NCBI GenBank assembly: GCA_027587225.1
Contig: JAPDDQ010000021.1
Location: 1-64,000 of the forward strand
Source of the DNA: Solirubrobacter taibaiensis
GTDB taxonomy: Bacteria > Actinomycetota > Thermoleophilia > Solirubrobacterales > Solirubrobacteraceae
DNA: 64,000 nt
Reading direction: 5' to 3'
In this document: in pieces, positions 50,763 to 59,500 of the stretch
How the letters are laid out: every line of letters begins with the position of its first letter
Numbering within the stretch: position 1 is the stretch's first letter
Translations under genes and position numbers: made by a program
Notes under the pieces: generated by a model
What the model was told of the DNA's origin: nothing
The model's input: only the letters and a program-made list of their open reading frames with translations
The model's database searches: none

Positions 50763-52388
50763 ATGGCCCCTTCCGGTTCACCCAACCGCCGTCGGCTCAC
50801 GCGTGCCGCCGGCCTCGCAGCCGTCAGCATGCTCGTGGCAACCGCCTCAGCCTCCGCCGCAGACGGGCAGATCCGCGGCGAGAACGCGAAGAACGCGATC
50901 GAGGACAGCTACATCGTCGTCCTCGACGACGACGTCGCCAAGAGCAAGGCCTCCAAGGTCATCAACACGCTCACCGACGAGCACGACGCCGATCTCAACT
51001 ACCGCTACACGAGCTCGGTCCAGGGCTTCGCGGCCGAGATGACCCGCGAAGAGGCGCTGGAGCTGTCCGAGGATCCGACCGTCGCGTACGTCGAGCAGGA
51101 TCGGACGGTCAAGGCGCTGGGCACGCAGGCGCCCACGCCCTCGTGGGGCCTGGACCGCCTCGACCAGCGCGATCTGCCGCTCAACAACTCGTTCACGTAC
51201 CCCAACACGGGCGCGGGCGTGACGGCGTACATCATCGACACCGGCATCCGCACCTCCCACAGCGACTTCGGCGGCCGCGCCTCCTGGGGCGTCAACACCA
51301 CCGGTGACGGCAACAACACCGACTGCAACGGGCACGGCACGCACGTCGCGGGCACCGTCGGCGGCTCGCAGTACGGCGTCGCCAAGGGCGTCAAGCTGAT
51401 CGCCGTCAAGGTGCTCACCTGCTCCGGCAGCGGCTCCTACTCGGGCGTGATGGCCGGTGTCGACTGGGTCACCAACCACCACCCCGCCGGCCAGCCGGCG
51501 GTGGCGAACATGAGCCTCGGCGGATACGGCGCCAACACGAGCGTCGAGAACGCGGTCCGCAACTCGATCGCCGACGGCGTGACCTACGCGATCGCCTCCG
51601 GCAACTCCAACGACAACGCCTGCAACTACACCCCGGCGCGCGTGGACGAGGCGATCACCGTCAACTCCACCAACAGCGGCGACGCGCGCTCGTACTTCTC
51701 CAACTGGGGCACGTGCACCGACATCTTCGCGCCGGGCGAGTCGATCACGTCCGCGTGGCACACCAGCGACACCGCGACCAACACCATCAGCGGCACGTCG
51801 ATGGCCGCCCCGCACGTGGCCGGCGCGGCGGCTCTGGTCCTGGGCGCTTCGCCGCAGGCCACGCCCCAGGCCGTCCGGGACCGCCTGGTCGCCGATGCCA
51901 CCCAGAACAAGGTCGGCAACCCCGGCACCGGCTCCCCCAACCGCCTGCTCTACACGGCCGCCTCCGCGACCGACGGCCCGTGGGCCGGTACCGGCACCGC
52001 AACGACCACGGTGACCGCCGACGGCACGTCCGGCAACGCCGTGCTCAACTACTCCGTCGTCGGCTCCAGCGGCAACTGGACGTTCAGCAACACCGCCAAG
52101 TCCGCCCGCACGCAGGCCATCAAGTACCGCTACAACGGCTTCCACGCCTGGTTCCAGGTCCGCGTCGCGATCGAGCGGTTCGTGATCCGCAACGGCGTCG
52201 AGATCGCCAAGCAGACGCTCAACAGCGCCGGCCCCGTGAACTGCTGCTCGGCCCCGTCCGGCGGCTTCGACTACTCGGGCACGGCCACCTTCGACCTGCA
52301 ACCCGGCGACGTCTACGGCTTCCGCATGAGCGGCAGCCACTTCGACAGCGACCGCCGGCTGATCGGCACCCTCACGCTCACCAGCTGA
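50763..52388 (+). CDS. Secreted subtilisin-like serine protease (S8) with C-terminal Cys-Cys module
   Basis: 541 residues; Shine-Dalgarno GGAG before the ATG. Signal peptide to about residue 33, an inhibitor-I9 propeptide (SYIVVLDDDVAKSKA through VAYVEQDR, about 49-115), then the catalytic domain with Asp159 (YIIDTG), His191 (GHGTHVAGT) and Ser at about 345 (GTSMAAPHVAGAAALV). It is proteinase-K-like. Residues about 402-541 repeat the module of the preceding gene (ERFVIRNGVEI, GPVNCCSAPSGGFDYSG, GDVYGFRMSGSHF). The module may bind substrate, cell surface or the partner protein. A long hairpin follows the gene. Confidence 0.95.
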   Translation: MAPSGSPNRRRLTRAAGLAAVSMLVATASASAADGQIRGENAKNAIEDSYIVVLDDDVAKSKASKVINTLTDEHDADLNYRYTSSVQGFAAEMTREEALELSEDPTVAYVEQDRTVKALGTQAPTPSWGLDRLDQRDLPLNNSFTYPNTGAGVTAYIIDTGIRTSHSDFGGRASWGVNTTGDGNNTDCNGHGTHVAGTVGGSQYGVAKGVKLIAVKVLTCSGSGSYSGVMAGVDWVTNHHPAGQPAVANMSLGGYGANTSVENAVRNSIADGVTYAIASGNSNDNACNYTPARVDEAITVNSTNSGDARSYFSNWGTCTDIFAPGESITSAWHTSDTATNTISGTSMAAPHVAGAAALVLGASPQATPQAVRDRLVADATQNKVGNPGTGSPNRLLYTAASATDGPWAGTGTATTTVTADGTSGNAVLNYSVVGSSGNWTFSNTAKSARTQAIKYRYNGFHAWFQVRVAIERFVIRNGVEIAKQTLNSAGPVNCCSAPSGGFDYSGTATFDLQPGDVYGFRMSGSHFDSDRRLIGTLTLTS

Positions 52389-52412
52389 GCCGCAGTCTCA
52401 CCCCGCGCTAAA

Positions 52413-52456
52413 GGGTCACGCAACCGCTCGTAAGTTCTTGAGCGGACGCGTGACCC
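52413..52456. terminator. Long imperfect inverted repeat after the subtilase gene
   Basis: Arms of 17 nt (GGGTCACGCAACCGCTC and GAGCGGACGCGTGACCC, two mismatches) around a 10-nt loop. It starts 25 bp after the subtilase stop and could terminate transcription or stabilise the mRNA end. No clear T-run follows. Confidence 0.6.
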
Positions 52457-52529
52457 GCGTCGGTTCGTGGGGTCTATTTGGTTGCGCCCGCACCGATGCC
52501 GTGCGCTCTCCCCTCAGACCTAGGAACCC

Positions 52530-52661
52530 ATGACTCCGACGGAACTCAAGCAGGCTCGAACCATCGCCGTCGACCCGGAACCCGACGAACGCGGCAACGT
52601 CTCCGTCATCGTCCGGCTCGACGACGAGCGCTCGACGGCGCTGGCCTTCAACGCCAACTAG
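52530..52661 (+). CDS. Small 43-residue protein
   Basis: ATG at 52530 with AGGA five bases upstream; reads MTPTELKQARTIAVDPEPDE then RGNVSVIVRLDDERSTALAF and NAN. Acidic, soluble. Third-position GC matches its neighbours. The stop shares the palindrome CTAG with the stop of the convergent aldo/keto reductase, the same end-to-end arrangement seen at other real gene pairs here. No family recognised. Confidence 0.55.
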   Translation: MTPTELKQARTIAVDPEPDERGNVSVIVRLDDERSTALAFNAN

Positions 52662-53674
52662 CGTCGCCGAAGGGCGGGGACGAGGACCTGCTCGCCGTAG
52701 CTGGTGTCGGCGGGGTTGAGGTTCACGCCGGGCTTGACGATCTCGTCGATGCGGTCGAGCACGGCCGGGGTGAGCGTCACGTCCGCGGCGGGCAGCTGGC
52801 TCTCGAGTTGCTCCATGGTGCGCGGGCCGACGATCGCGGACGTCACGCCCGGGTGGTTGATGACGAACGCGATGGCGAGTTCGATCATCGTCAGGCCGGC
52901 GTCGTCCGCGACCTGCTGGAGGGCCTGAACGGCCTCGAGCTTGCGCTGGTTCTCGGGGAGCGACATGTCGAAGCGGGCGACGAGCCGCTGGCGTGCCGGC
53001 GAGGTCGGCGAGCTGTCGGCGCTCCAGGAGCCGGAGAGCCAGCCGCCGCCGAGCGGGCTGTAGGTGAGGATGCCCATGCCGTGGCGCTGGGCGGTCGGCA
53101 GGACGTCGAGCTCGATGCTGCGGGTGAGCAGCGAGTAGGGCGGCTGCTCGGTGCGGTAGCGCTCGAGGTTGCGGTCGCGCGCCGCGTGCTGGGCCTCGAC
53201 GATCTGGCTGCCCGAGAACGAGGAGGAGCCGATGTATCGCACCTTGCCCTGGCGGACGAGGTCGGTGAGCGCGCCGAGCGTCTCCTCGTAGTCGACCGCC
53301 GGGTCGGGGCGGTGGACCTGGTAGAGGTCGATGTGGTCGGTGCCGAGGCGGCGCAGCGAGTCCTCCACCGCGGTCATGATCCAGCGCCGTGACGGGCCGC
53401 GCCGGTTGAGGTCGTCGCCCATCGGCATGAAGAACTTGGTGGCGAGGACGACGTCATCGCGCCGGCCTTTGAGCGCCTTGCCGACGATCTCCTCCGACTC
53501 GCCGGACGAGTAGACGTCGGCGGTGTCGACGAAGTTCACTCCGGCGTCGAGAGCGGCGTGGATGACGCGGATCGAGTCGTCGTGGTCGGTGTTGCCCCAG
53601 GCGCCGAACATCATCGTGCCGAGGCAGAGGCTCGAGACCTGGACGCCGGTGCGTCCGAGCGGGCGGTAGTCCAC
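52658..53674 (-). CDS. Aldo/keto reductase (Tas/YghZ-like)
   Basis: 338 residues. (beta/alpha)8 NADPH-dependent reductase: GRTGVQVSSLCLGTMMFG, catalytic DTADVYSSGESEE (Asp, Tyr), ATKFF (Lys), and YQVHRPDP (His). NADPH-binding end: SAIVGPRTMEQLESQL. Substrate unknown. Its start lies 3 bp after the stop of the second aldo/keto reductase, so the two form an operon on the minus strand. Confidence 0.93.
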   Translation of the reverse strand: MDYRPLGRTGVQVSSLCLGTMMFGAWGNTDHDDSIRVIHAALDAGVNFVDTADVYSSGESEEIVGKALKGRRDDVVLATKFFMPMGDDLNRRGPSRRWIMTAVEDSLRRLGTDHIDLYQVHRPDPAVDYEETLGALTDLVRQGKVRYIGSSSFSGSQIVEAQHAARDRNLERYRTEQPPYSLLTRSIELDVLPTAQRHGMGILTYSPLGGGWLSGSWSADSSPTSPARQRLVARFDMSLPENQRKLEAVQALQQVADDAGLTMIELAIAFVINHPGVTSAIVGPRTMEQLESQLPAADVTLTPAVLDRIDEIVKPGVNLNPADTSYGEQVLVPALRRR

Positions 53675-53677
53675 GGG

Positions 53678-54574
53678 TCAGGCCTCCGGGATCGCCATGC
53701 CGAAGGTCTCGAGCGTGACGGCCTCGGGCTCCGGGCCGCCGCGCTTACCGGTGTCGAGGCCGTCGATGGCGGCCAGCTGGTCGGCGGAGAGCGCGAAGTC
53801 GAAGACGTCGATGTTCTCGGCGATGCGGGCCGGCTTCGTGGACTTCGGGATGACCGAGCGCCCGTGCTGCAGCCCCCAGCGCAGCATGACCTGCGCGGGT
53901 GACTTGCCGTGCGCCTCCGCGATCTCGACGATCACCGGGTCCTCGAGCGTGCTGGTGTGACCGCTGTCGCGGTAGAAGGTGATGCCGCCGATCGGCGACC
54001 AGGCCTGCGCGAGGATGCCGTGCTGCTCGCCGTACGCCTGGACGTCCGCCTGTGAGAAGTACGGGTGCTGCTCGATCTGGTTGATCGCCGGGACGACCGA
54101 CGCGCGCTCGAGCAGCCGCGTCAGGTGGTCGACCATGAAGTTGCTGACGCCGATCGCGCGGACCTTCCCGTCGGCGAGCAGCGTCTCTAGGGCCCGGTAG
54201 GCCTCGAGCGTGCGGTCAAAGGCCGAGGGCAGCGCCTGATGCAGGATCAGCAGGTCGAGCTGCTCCACGCCGAGCTTGGCCGCGCTCTTCTCGAACCCGT
54301 GCAGGGTCTCGTCGTAGCCGTAGTCCGAGATCCAGATCTTCGTCTCCAGGAACACCTCGGAGCGATCGAGGCCTGACGCGCGGACGGCGTCGCCGACCTC
54401 GCGCTCGTTCCCGTAGGCGGCGGCGGTGTCGATGTGGCGATAGCCCGCCTTCAGCGCAGCCTCGACGGCCGCCGTCGTCTCCTCCGGCGGGCTCTGGAAG
54501 ACGCCGAAGCCGAGGGCGGGCATGGTGACGCCGTTGTTGAGGCTCAGCGTCGGAACCGTGATTGCGGGAGCCAT
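53678..54574 (-). CDS. Aldo/keto reductase (AKR5/2,5-diketo-gluconate reductase-like)
   Basis: 298 residues from an ATG at 54574; TAGTGT ends 7 nt upstream, so the GTG at 54583 is unlikely. Motifs: MPALGFGVFQSPPEET, DTAAAYGNEREVG (Asp, Tyr), ETKIW (Lys), LILHQALP (His), AIGVSNF, and SVIPKSTKPARIAEN for NADPH. It is only distantly related to the reductase downstream in the operon, so this is not a recent duplication. Confidence 0.93.
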   Translation of the reverse strand: MAPAITVPTLSLNNGVTMPALGFGVFQSPPEETTAAVEAALKAGYRHIDTAAAYGNEREVGDAVRASGLDRSEVFLETKIWISDYGYDETLHGFEKSAAKLGVEQLDLLILHQALPSAFDRTLEAYRALETLLADGKVRAIGVSNFMVDHLTRLLERASVVPAINQIEQHPYFSQADVQAYGEQHGILAQAWSPIGGITFYRDSGHTSTLEDPVIVEIAEAHGKSPAQVMLRWGLQHGRSVIPKSTKPARIAENIDVFDFALSADQLAAIDGLDTGKRGGPEPEAVTLETFGMAIPEA

Positions 54575-54635
54575 GTGGATCACACTAGGCCCGTCGGACG
54601 CGCGCTGGGGTGCCCTGTCAGTACCCCTGTCGCCA

Positions 54636-54930
54636 CTAACTCGCGTGCTCGTCGAACTGCGGCAGGTCGTCGAGGATCTCGAACCAGGGCGCCTTGGAGC
54701 CGACGAAGATGTGGTGGGTCGGCCGGATCGACGGAGTGTCGATCAGCGACCCGAGCGCGACGTGGACGTAAGCCCCGTCCCGGACCACGGAGAACAGCAG
54801 CGAGCCACACGTTGCGCAGCGCGTGTCGTTGAGCACCTCGTCGCCGACGAGGAGCACCGCGTCATCCCCTTCGACGACCGCGAGCTTGTCGCGCTCGATC
54901 CACTTCCGCTTCCATCCGTCCGAACCTCCC
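54636..54930 (-). pseudogene. 5'-truncated GFA/Mss4-like zinc protein remnant
   Basis: Encodes only the C-terminal two-thirds of a glutathione-dependent formaldehyde-activating (GFA) family protein: RCATCGSLLFSV with one CxxC, HIFVGSKAPWFEILDDLPQFDEHAS. The N-terminal part with the first zinc ligands (CxCG and HCxxCR) is missing; upstream the frame runs into the promoter and antisense of the PPOX-like gene, and no good start codon is seen near the expected position. Probably a decayed fragment. A short expressed protein cannot be excluded. Confidence 0.65.
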
Positions 54931-54943
54931 TTAGCCTGCGGGC

Positions 54944-55399
54944 ATGGAGTCTCCACCCAGGCCGCGTTCCCAGCGCCGCCGCGACACCGAGCGCCGGCTG
55001 AACCACGACGTCGACCTCTGGGTCGCGAGTGCGTCGGCGGGCGGGATACCACATCTCATCCCGCTGTCGTTCGACTGGGACGGCACCGCGATCCTGCTCT
55101 CGACCCCGCGGGACAGTCCCACCGGCCGGAACCTCGCGACGTCGCGCAGCGCGCGGCTCGGGCTGGGAGAGACGCGTGACGTGACGCTGATCGAAGGCGA
55201 CGTCGAAGTGCTTTCGATGGACGCGCTGCCGGGCGAGACCGGTGACCGGTTCGCGGCCCGCACCGGCTTCGACCCGCGCGCGCTGAAGACGCCGTATTGC
55301 TGGTTCCGGATCACGCCACGCCGCATCCTGGCGTGGCGCGAGGTGAACGAGCTCGCCGAGCGCGAGCTGATGCGCGAGGGCCGCTGGACGATCGCCTAA
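54944..55399 (+). CDS. PPOX/FMN-binding split-barrel family protein
   Basis: 151 residues; TAGCCT ends 6 nt before the ATG (leaderless). Split-barrel flavin fold: DVDLWVASASAGGIPHLIPLSFDWDGTAILLSTP, ARLGLGETRDVTLIEGDVEV, FDPRALKTPYCWFRITPRRILAWRE. It is of the pyridoxamine-phosphate-oxidase-like superfamily, many of which use F420 in actinobacteria. Cofactor and substrate unproven. It ends in a 4-bp overlap with the convergent methyltransferase gene. Confidence 0.85.
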   Translation: MESPPRPRSQRRRDTERRLNHDVDLWVASASAGGIPHLIPLSFDWDGTAILLSTPRDSPTGRNLATSRSARLGLGETRDVTLIEGDVEVLSMDALPGETGDRFAARTGFDPRALKTPYCWFRITPRRILAWREVNELAERELMREGRWTIA

Positions 55400-56115
55400 G
55401 CGCGGTGGGCCGCGGCGAGGTAGAGCACGGCCGACACCGCGGTGGCGAGGTTCAGCGAGGACACGCCCGGGCGCATCGGGAGCGCGATGCGCGCGTCGGC
55501 CATCGCCAGCAGCTCGTCGGTGAGCCCGTCACGCTCGGTCCCGAAGGCCAGCAGCGCGCGCGGCGGAAGCACGCCGGGTGCGAGGACCGTGCCTTCAGGG
55601 TCCAGCGCGATCAACGGTCGGTCGCCGGTGCGAACGGTGCGGGATCGCGCCACGGGGAGCGCGAAGTGCAAACCGGCGGACCCGCGCAGCGCGTCCGCGT
55701 GCCACGGGTCCTGCACCCCCGTGGTGATCACGCCCGCTGCGCCGGCCGCCGCCGCCACCCGCACGACCGCGCCGAGGTTGCCGAGGTGCCGCGGCGCCTC
55801 GAGCAGCACCACCGGCTCGGGACCGGGCAACGCGAGGATGCCGTCGGGGTCGGGCTGCCGCGGGCGGCGCGCCAACGCGATCACCTGCGCCCGCGGGACC
55901 ACGGCGGCCAACTCGCTCAGCTCCACGACCGTCGGCGACAGCATGACGTCCGGCGCGAGCCGCGCCGACAACGCCGTCAGCTCGTCGGCATCCGCCGTCC
56001 ACACGCCCAGCAGGTCCGCCCCGAAGCGCACCGCGTGCTTGACGGCGTGAAAGCCCTCGAGCACGACCAGCCCAGGGTCGCGCCGCGCGCGCTGCACATC
56101 ACCGAGTTCGACCAC
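55396..56115 (-). CDS. SpoU/TrmH-family RNA 2'-O-methyltransferase
   Basis: 239 residues from a GTG at 56115; TAGCGT ends 8 nt upstream. SPOUT-knot motifs: LLEAPRHLGNLGAVVRVAAAAGA (motif 1), LLAFGTERDGL (motif 2) and MRPGVSSLNLATAVSAVLY (motif 3). It methylates a ribose in rRNA or tRNA; the site is not assignable. An N-terminal stretch VVLEGFHAVKHAV is the usual substrate-binding start, but the L30e-like domain is short. Confidence 0.9.
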   Translation of the reverse strand: MVELGDVQRARRDPGLVVLEGFHAVKHAVRFGADLLGVWTADADELTALSARLAPDVMLSPTVVELSELAAVVPRAQVIALARRPRQPDPDGILALPGPEPVVLLEAPRHLGNLGAVVRVAAAAGAAGVITTGVQDPWHADALRGSAGLHFALPVARSRTVRTGDRPLIALDPEGTVLAPGVLPPRALLAFGTERDGLTDELLAMADARIALPMRPGVSSLNLATAVSAVLYLAAAHRA

Positions 56116-56126
56116 GCCCCCAGACG

Positions 56127-56522
56127 CTACTGCGGGCGATCGCGCCGCAGCGCCTCGAACCGCGCGTCGTCGTGTTCCTTGCGCTCCCGTTGCTGCGCTT
56201 GGAAGAGCCCGTCCTGGTCGACCCGCGGATCGGCGAGATTGAACATCGCCTTCGTCCGCTTGGCGTTGACGACCACCGGGACGGCGGTCCCGCGCTTGAG
56301 CCCGTTTCGCACCTTGTACGACTTCTCCTTGAACGTCAGCCGGACCGGCGACCCACCGTCGCGGCCCGGTACGTCAACCATGTACTCGTAGATCTGGTAC
56401 GAGCCGCTGGAGCCGTCTGAGTCGTACAGCTTGAGCGCGTCGTACCGCGAGTCCACGAACGTCGCGTCGACGCGATCCCACCGCCGCCGCACGGAGAGCC
56501 GAAACCCGTCGAACCAGTGCAT
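56127..56522 (-). CDS. DUF3592-like small protein
   Basis: 131 residues from an ATG at 56522 with GAGAGG upstream. Beta-rich: RVDATFVDSRYDALKLYDSD, YQIYEYMVDVPGRDGGSPVRLTFKEKSYKVRNGLKRGTAVPVVVN, DPRVDQDGLFQAQQRERKEHD. The central part resembles the soluble domain of DUF3592 proteins but no membrane helices are present. Function unknown. It lies between a methyltransferase and the giant surface protein on the same strand. Confidence 0.75.
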   Translation of the reverse strand: MHWFDGFRLSVRRRWDRVDATFVDSRYDALKLYDSDGSSGSYQIYEYMVDVPGRDGGSPVRLTFKEKSYKVRNGLKRGTAVPVVVNAKRTKAMFNLADPRVDQDGLFQAQQRERKEHDDARFEALRRDRPQ

Positions 56523-56572
56523 GCGGGCAACCCTCTCATCGTTGCCGCACCGAAGGCAAGTCGCCCGCGCGA

Positions 56573-59500
56573 TCAGCGCAGGGTGAACGAGTGGGTGGCG
56601 CGCGTCGTGCCACCGACGACCGTGAGCCGCAGCTTCACCGACCGCCCACGGAACTTGCCGGGCTTGAGCGTGAGCTTGACGACGCCCTTGCCGTCCGCCG
56701 TGAACTTGCCCTTGAGCGTCTTCATCGCCCCCTTCTTGACCGCGGTCACGGTGAAGGTGCCGCGCAGCTTGGGCGTCGCCGTGAAGCGCAGGGAGAAGCG
56801 GCCGCGGCGGTCGAGCTTGAGCGTCTTCGCGACGCCCTTGAACGAGATCGTCGGCTTGGCCGCCGGTGTCGGTACCGGGGTGGCGGCGGGCGGCGTGGGC
56901 GTTGCGGTCGCGGCCGGCGTCTGCGGCGTCGGTGTCGCGGTGACGACCGGTCCGGCGCTGATGCGCACCGGCGCCGACAGGGCGATCGCGCCCGCCGCGC
57001 CGTCGCTCAGCGCGCGCACGCTGATCTGGACGTCGCCTTCGGGCAGGCCGTCGAGCGCGGCCGAGCGCGCGCCCGCGCCCACGTCGACGCTGCGGCCGCC
57101 CGCGCTGACGCGGTAGCCGGAGACGGGCGCGGCGCCTGCGGGCGGCTCCCACTCGACGACGGCACGGCCACCGCCCTCGGCGCGTGCGACCACGTTGCGC
57201 GGAGCGCTGGCGGTGACCGGCACGGGTGCGCCCGCGTTGCGGAACGTCGACGCGGCACGGTCGGCGCCCTGGTCGGGATCGCAGGCGTCGCCCTCGAAGT
57301 CGTTGTCGCTGTCGGTCTGCGCCGGGTTGGCGACGAGCGGGCAGTTGTCGCCGTCGTTCGCCACGCCGTCGCGGTCGGCGTCCGCGAGCGGCCCGTCCAG
57401 CGGGTCGGCGTCGCACGCGTCGGCGAGGCCGTCGCCGTCGATGTCCGCGCCCTCGGCGCACGCCTTCGTGCCGTGCACGAACACGGGCGCCAGGTCGACT
57501 CGATCCTGCCCGTCCCACACCGTCAGCGTGTGCAACCCGGAAGCGGTCGAGGCGCCCAGCAGCAGCGGGATGTCGGCGGCACCGTCCGCGTCGGTGCGGG
57601 CGGAGCCGACGACGCTCGCGAGCGGGTCGATCGTCACGCGCAGCTGCGCGTTCGCGGGCGCGCCGGTGATGTGGAGCGTGCCGTTGCCCGACGGGATCAG
57701 GGCGGGCTGGCCTTCGACCGGGCCGCGCACCTCGGACTGCGCGAGCGGCGTGGCGTCCGCGACGCGGGCGGAGGAACGCTTCCCCGGGGCGGGCGTGGTC
57801 GCGTTCGGGTTGTCGCCGAGCGTGGCCCCCCACTGCGCCGCGGCCATGCCATAGAGCTGGGAGTGGCCGTTCGCGTTGGGGTGGAAGGACTCGTTGCCGA
57901 TCAGCCCGAGCTTGTCGTCGCCGAGCGCGAAGCCGTGCGCGTACGGGTCGTCCGAGCAGATCGGGTGCCCGCTGAAGGCGTCGACGGCGTCGAGCAGGTG
58001 CGTGCGGCTCAGGTCGGACGCCCAAGTCAGGTTGCTGTTGAGGTTCGGCAGGAAGTCCGCCGCCACCCACAAGCGCTCGGGCAGCGTCAGCGTCAGCGCC
58101 TGGCGGATCGCGAGCAGGTCGATGATCCCCGCGGCGGGCGTGCCCAGCAGCAGGGCGAAGACCCCGGTCTCGTGGCTGAAGTCCGAGACGGCCATCGAGA
58201 TGCTGAGCGACGGGCACGAGGGGGGCTGCGGGCGGAACGGGTCCATGTAGTTGATCTGGTAGACCTCGGCCTGCGGCGCCTTGTGGCGGATCATGCTCGT
58301 CGCCGAGCCGACGTCGGCGCCGACCTGCGGGAGCTTGCCGAGCATGTGGTCGCGCCACCACTTCATGCCGGCGGCGTACGGCCCGGGCTTCGTCCGCGTG
58401 CAGTCGGCCGCGGTGCACATCATGATCACGTTCGAGAAGCCGGCGTTGTTGCCGCCGATCGACACGAACACGAGGTCGATCGTCTCCCACTCCTCGGCGG
58501 TGAGCTTGTCGAACTGCGGGATCCGGTCACCGTTGTTCGGCTCGCCCGAGAAGTTGCTCGTGACCGCGCCGCTGCAGGCCAGGAACGCGATCCAGTCGCC
58601 CTCCGGCCTGGTCGTCGAGAACTCGGGGTCGAACATGGCGCCGCCGGACACGAGCGTGCTCGCGAGCCGCGACGGCCACGTGTTCGGGGAGCGGTGGCAG
58701 AGGTTCTTGCCCGTGCCGTGGTTGTCGGTCCCCGGCAGGTAGCCGTAGGCCCCCTCGCCGGAGATGTAGGAGTCGCCCATGATCACCGTGCGCACGAAGC
58801 CGTCGCAGTTGGTGTCGCCGCGCTGGTTGACCACCACCGTCGTCTCGGCCGTCTGGCCGCCGACGACCAGGTGCGCGGTCACGGTCAACTCCGTGCCGTC
58901 CTGGCTCATCGGGTACGTGCCGAGCGTGATCGCCGTCTGGACGTCGTTGCCGGAGACCGCCTTGGTCACCTTGCCGCCGTTCCAGCTGACGTCGATCGAA
59001 CTGAAGTCGATGTCGGGGTCGTAGGCCGACACTTCGAGCAGCCCGCCATTGCCGGCGCAGAAGGTCTCCAGGTTCTCGATCTCCACCGTCGGCTTGCTCG
59101 CGCTGCCGTCGGCCACCTCGGCCGTCGGATGGCGCAGCACGAGCCGCTGCGGCGTGACCGTCGAGAGGGCGATCTCCTTCGCGCCCGCGTTGCCTTGCAC
59201 GTACGTCTTGGTCGTGCCGGCGGGGAGGGTGGCGATCGGCTCGGAGCCGAACTCGGTCGTGCGACTCGGCGCGCCGTAGACCTGATAGCCCGTGGCGCCG
59301 GCGGACGGCGCCCACTTGAGCACGGTGTAGTTGCCACGGCGGACCGCCGTGAGCGTCGGCGCCTGGCTCGCGGGCTGCACCTGCGGGTGCGTGCTGATGG
59401 AGATGCTGTCGCCGGAGCTGTCGCCCGCGGCCTGCGTGATGAAGCTCTCCGCGAGGTTCACGTCGCCGGTCGGCTCGGGGACGATGATGAAGTCGTCGTC

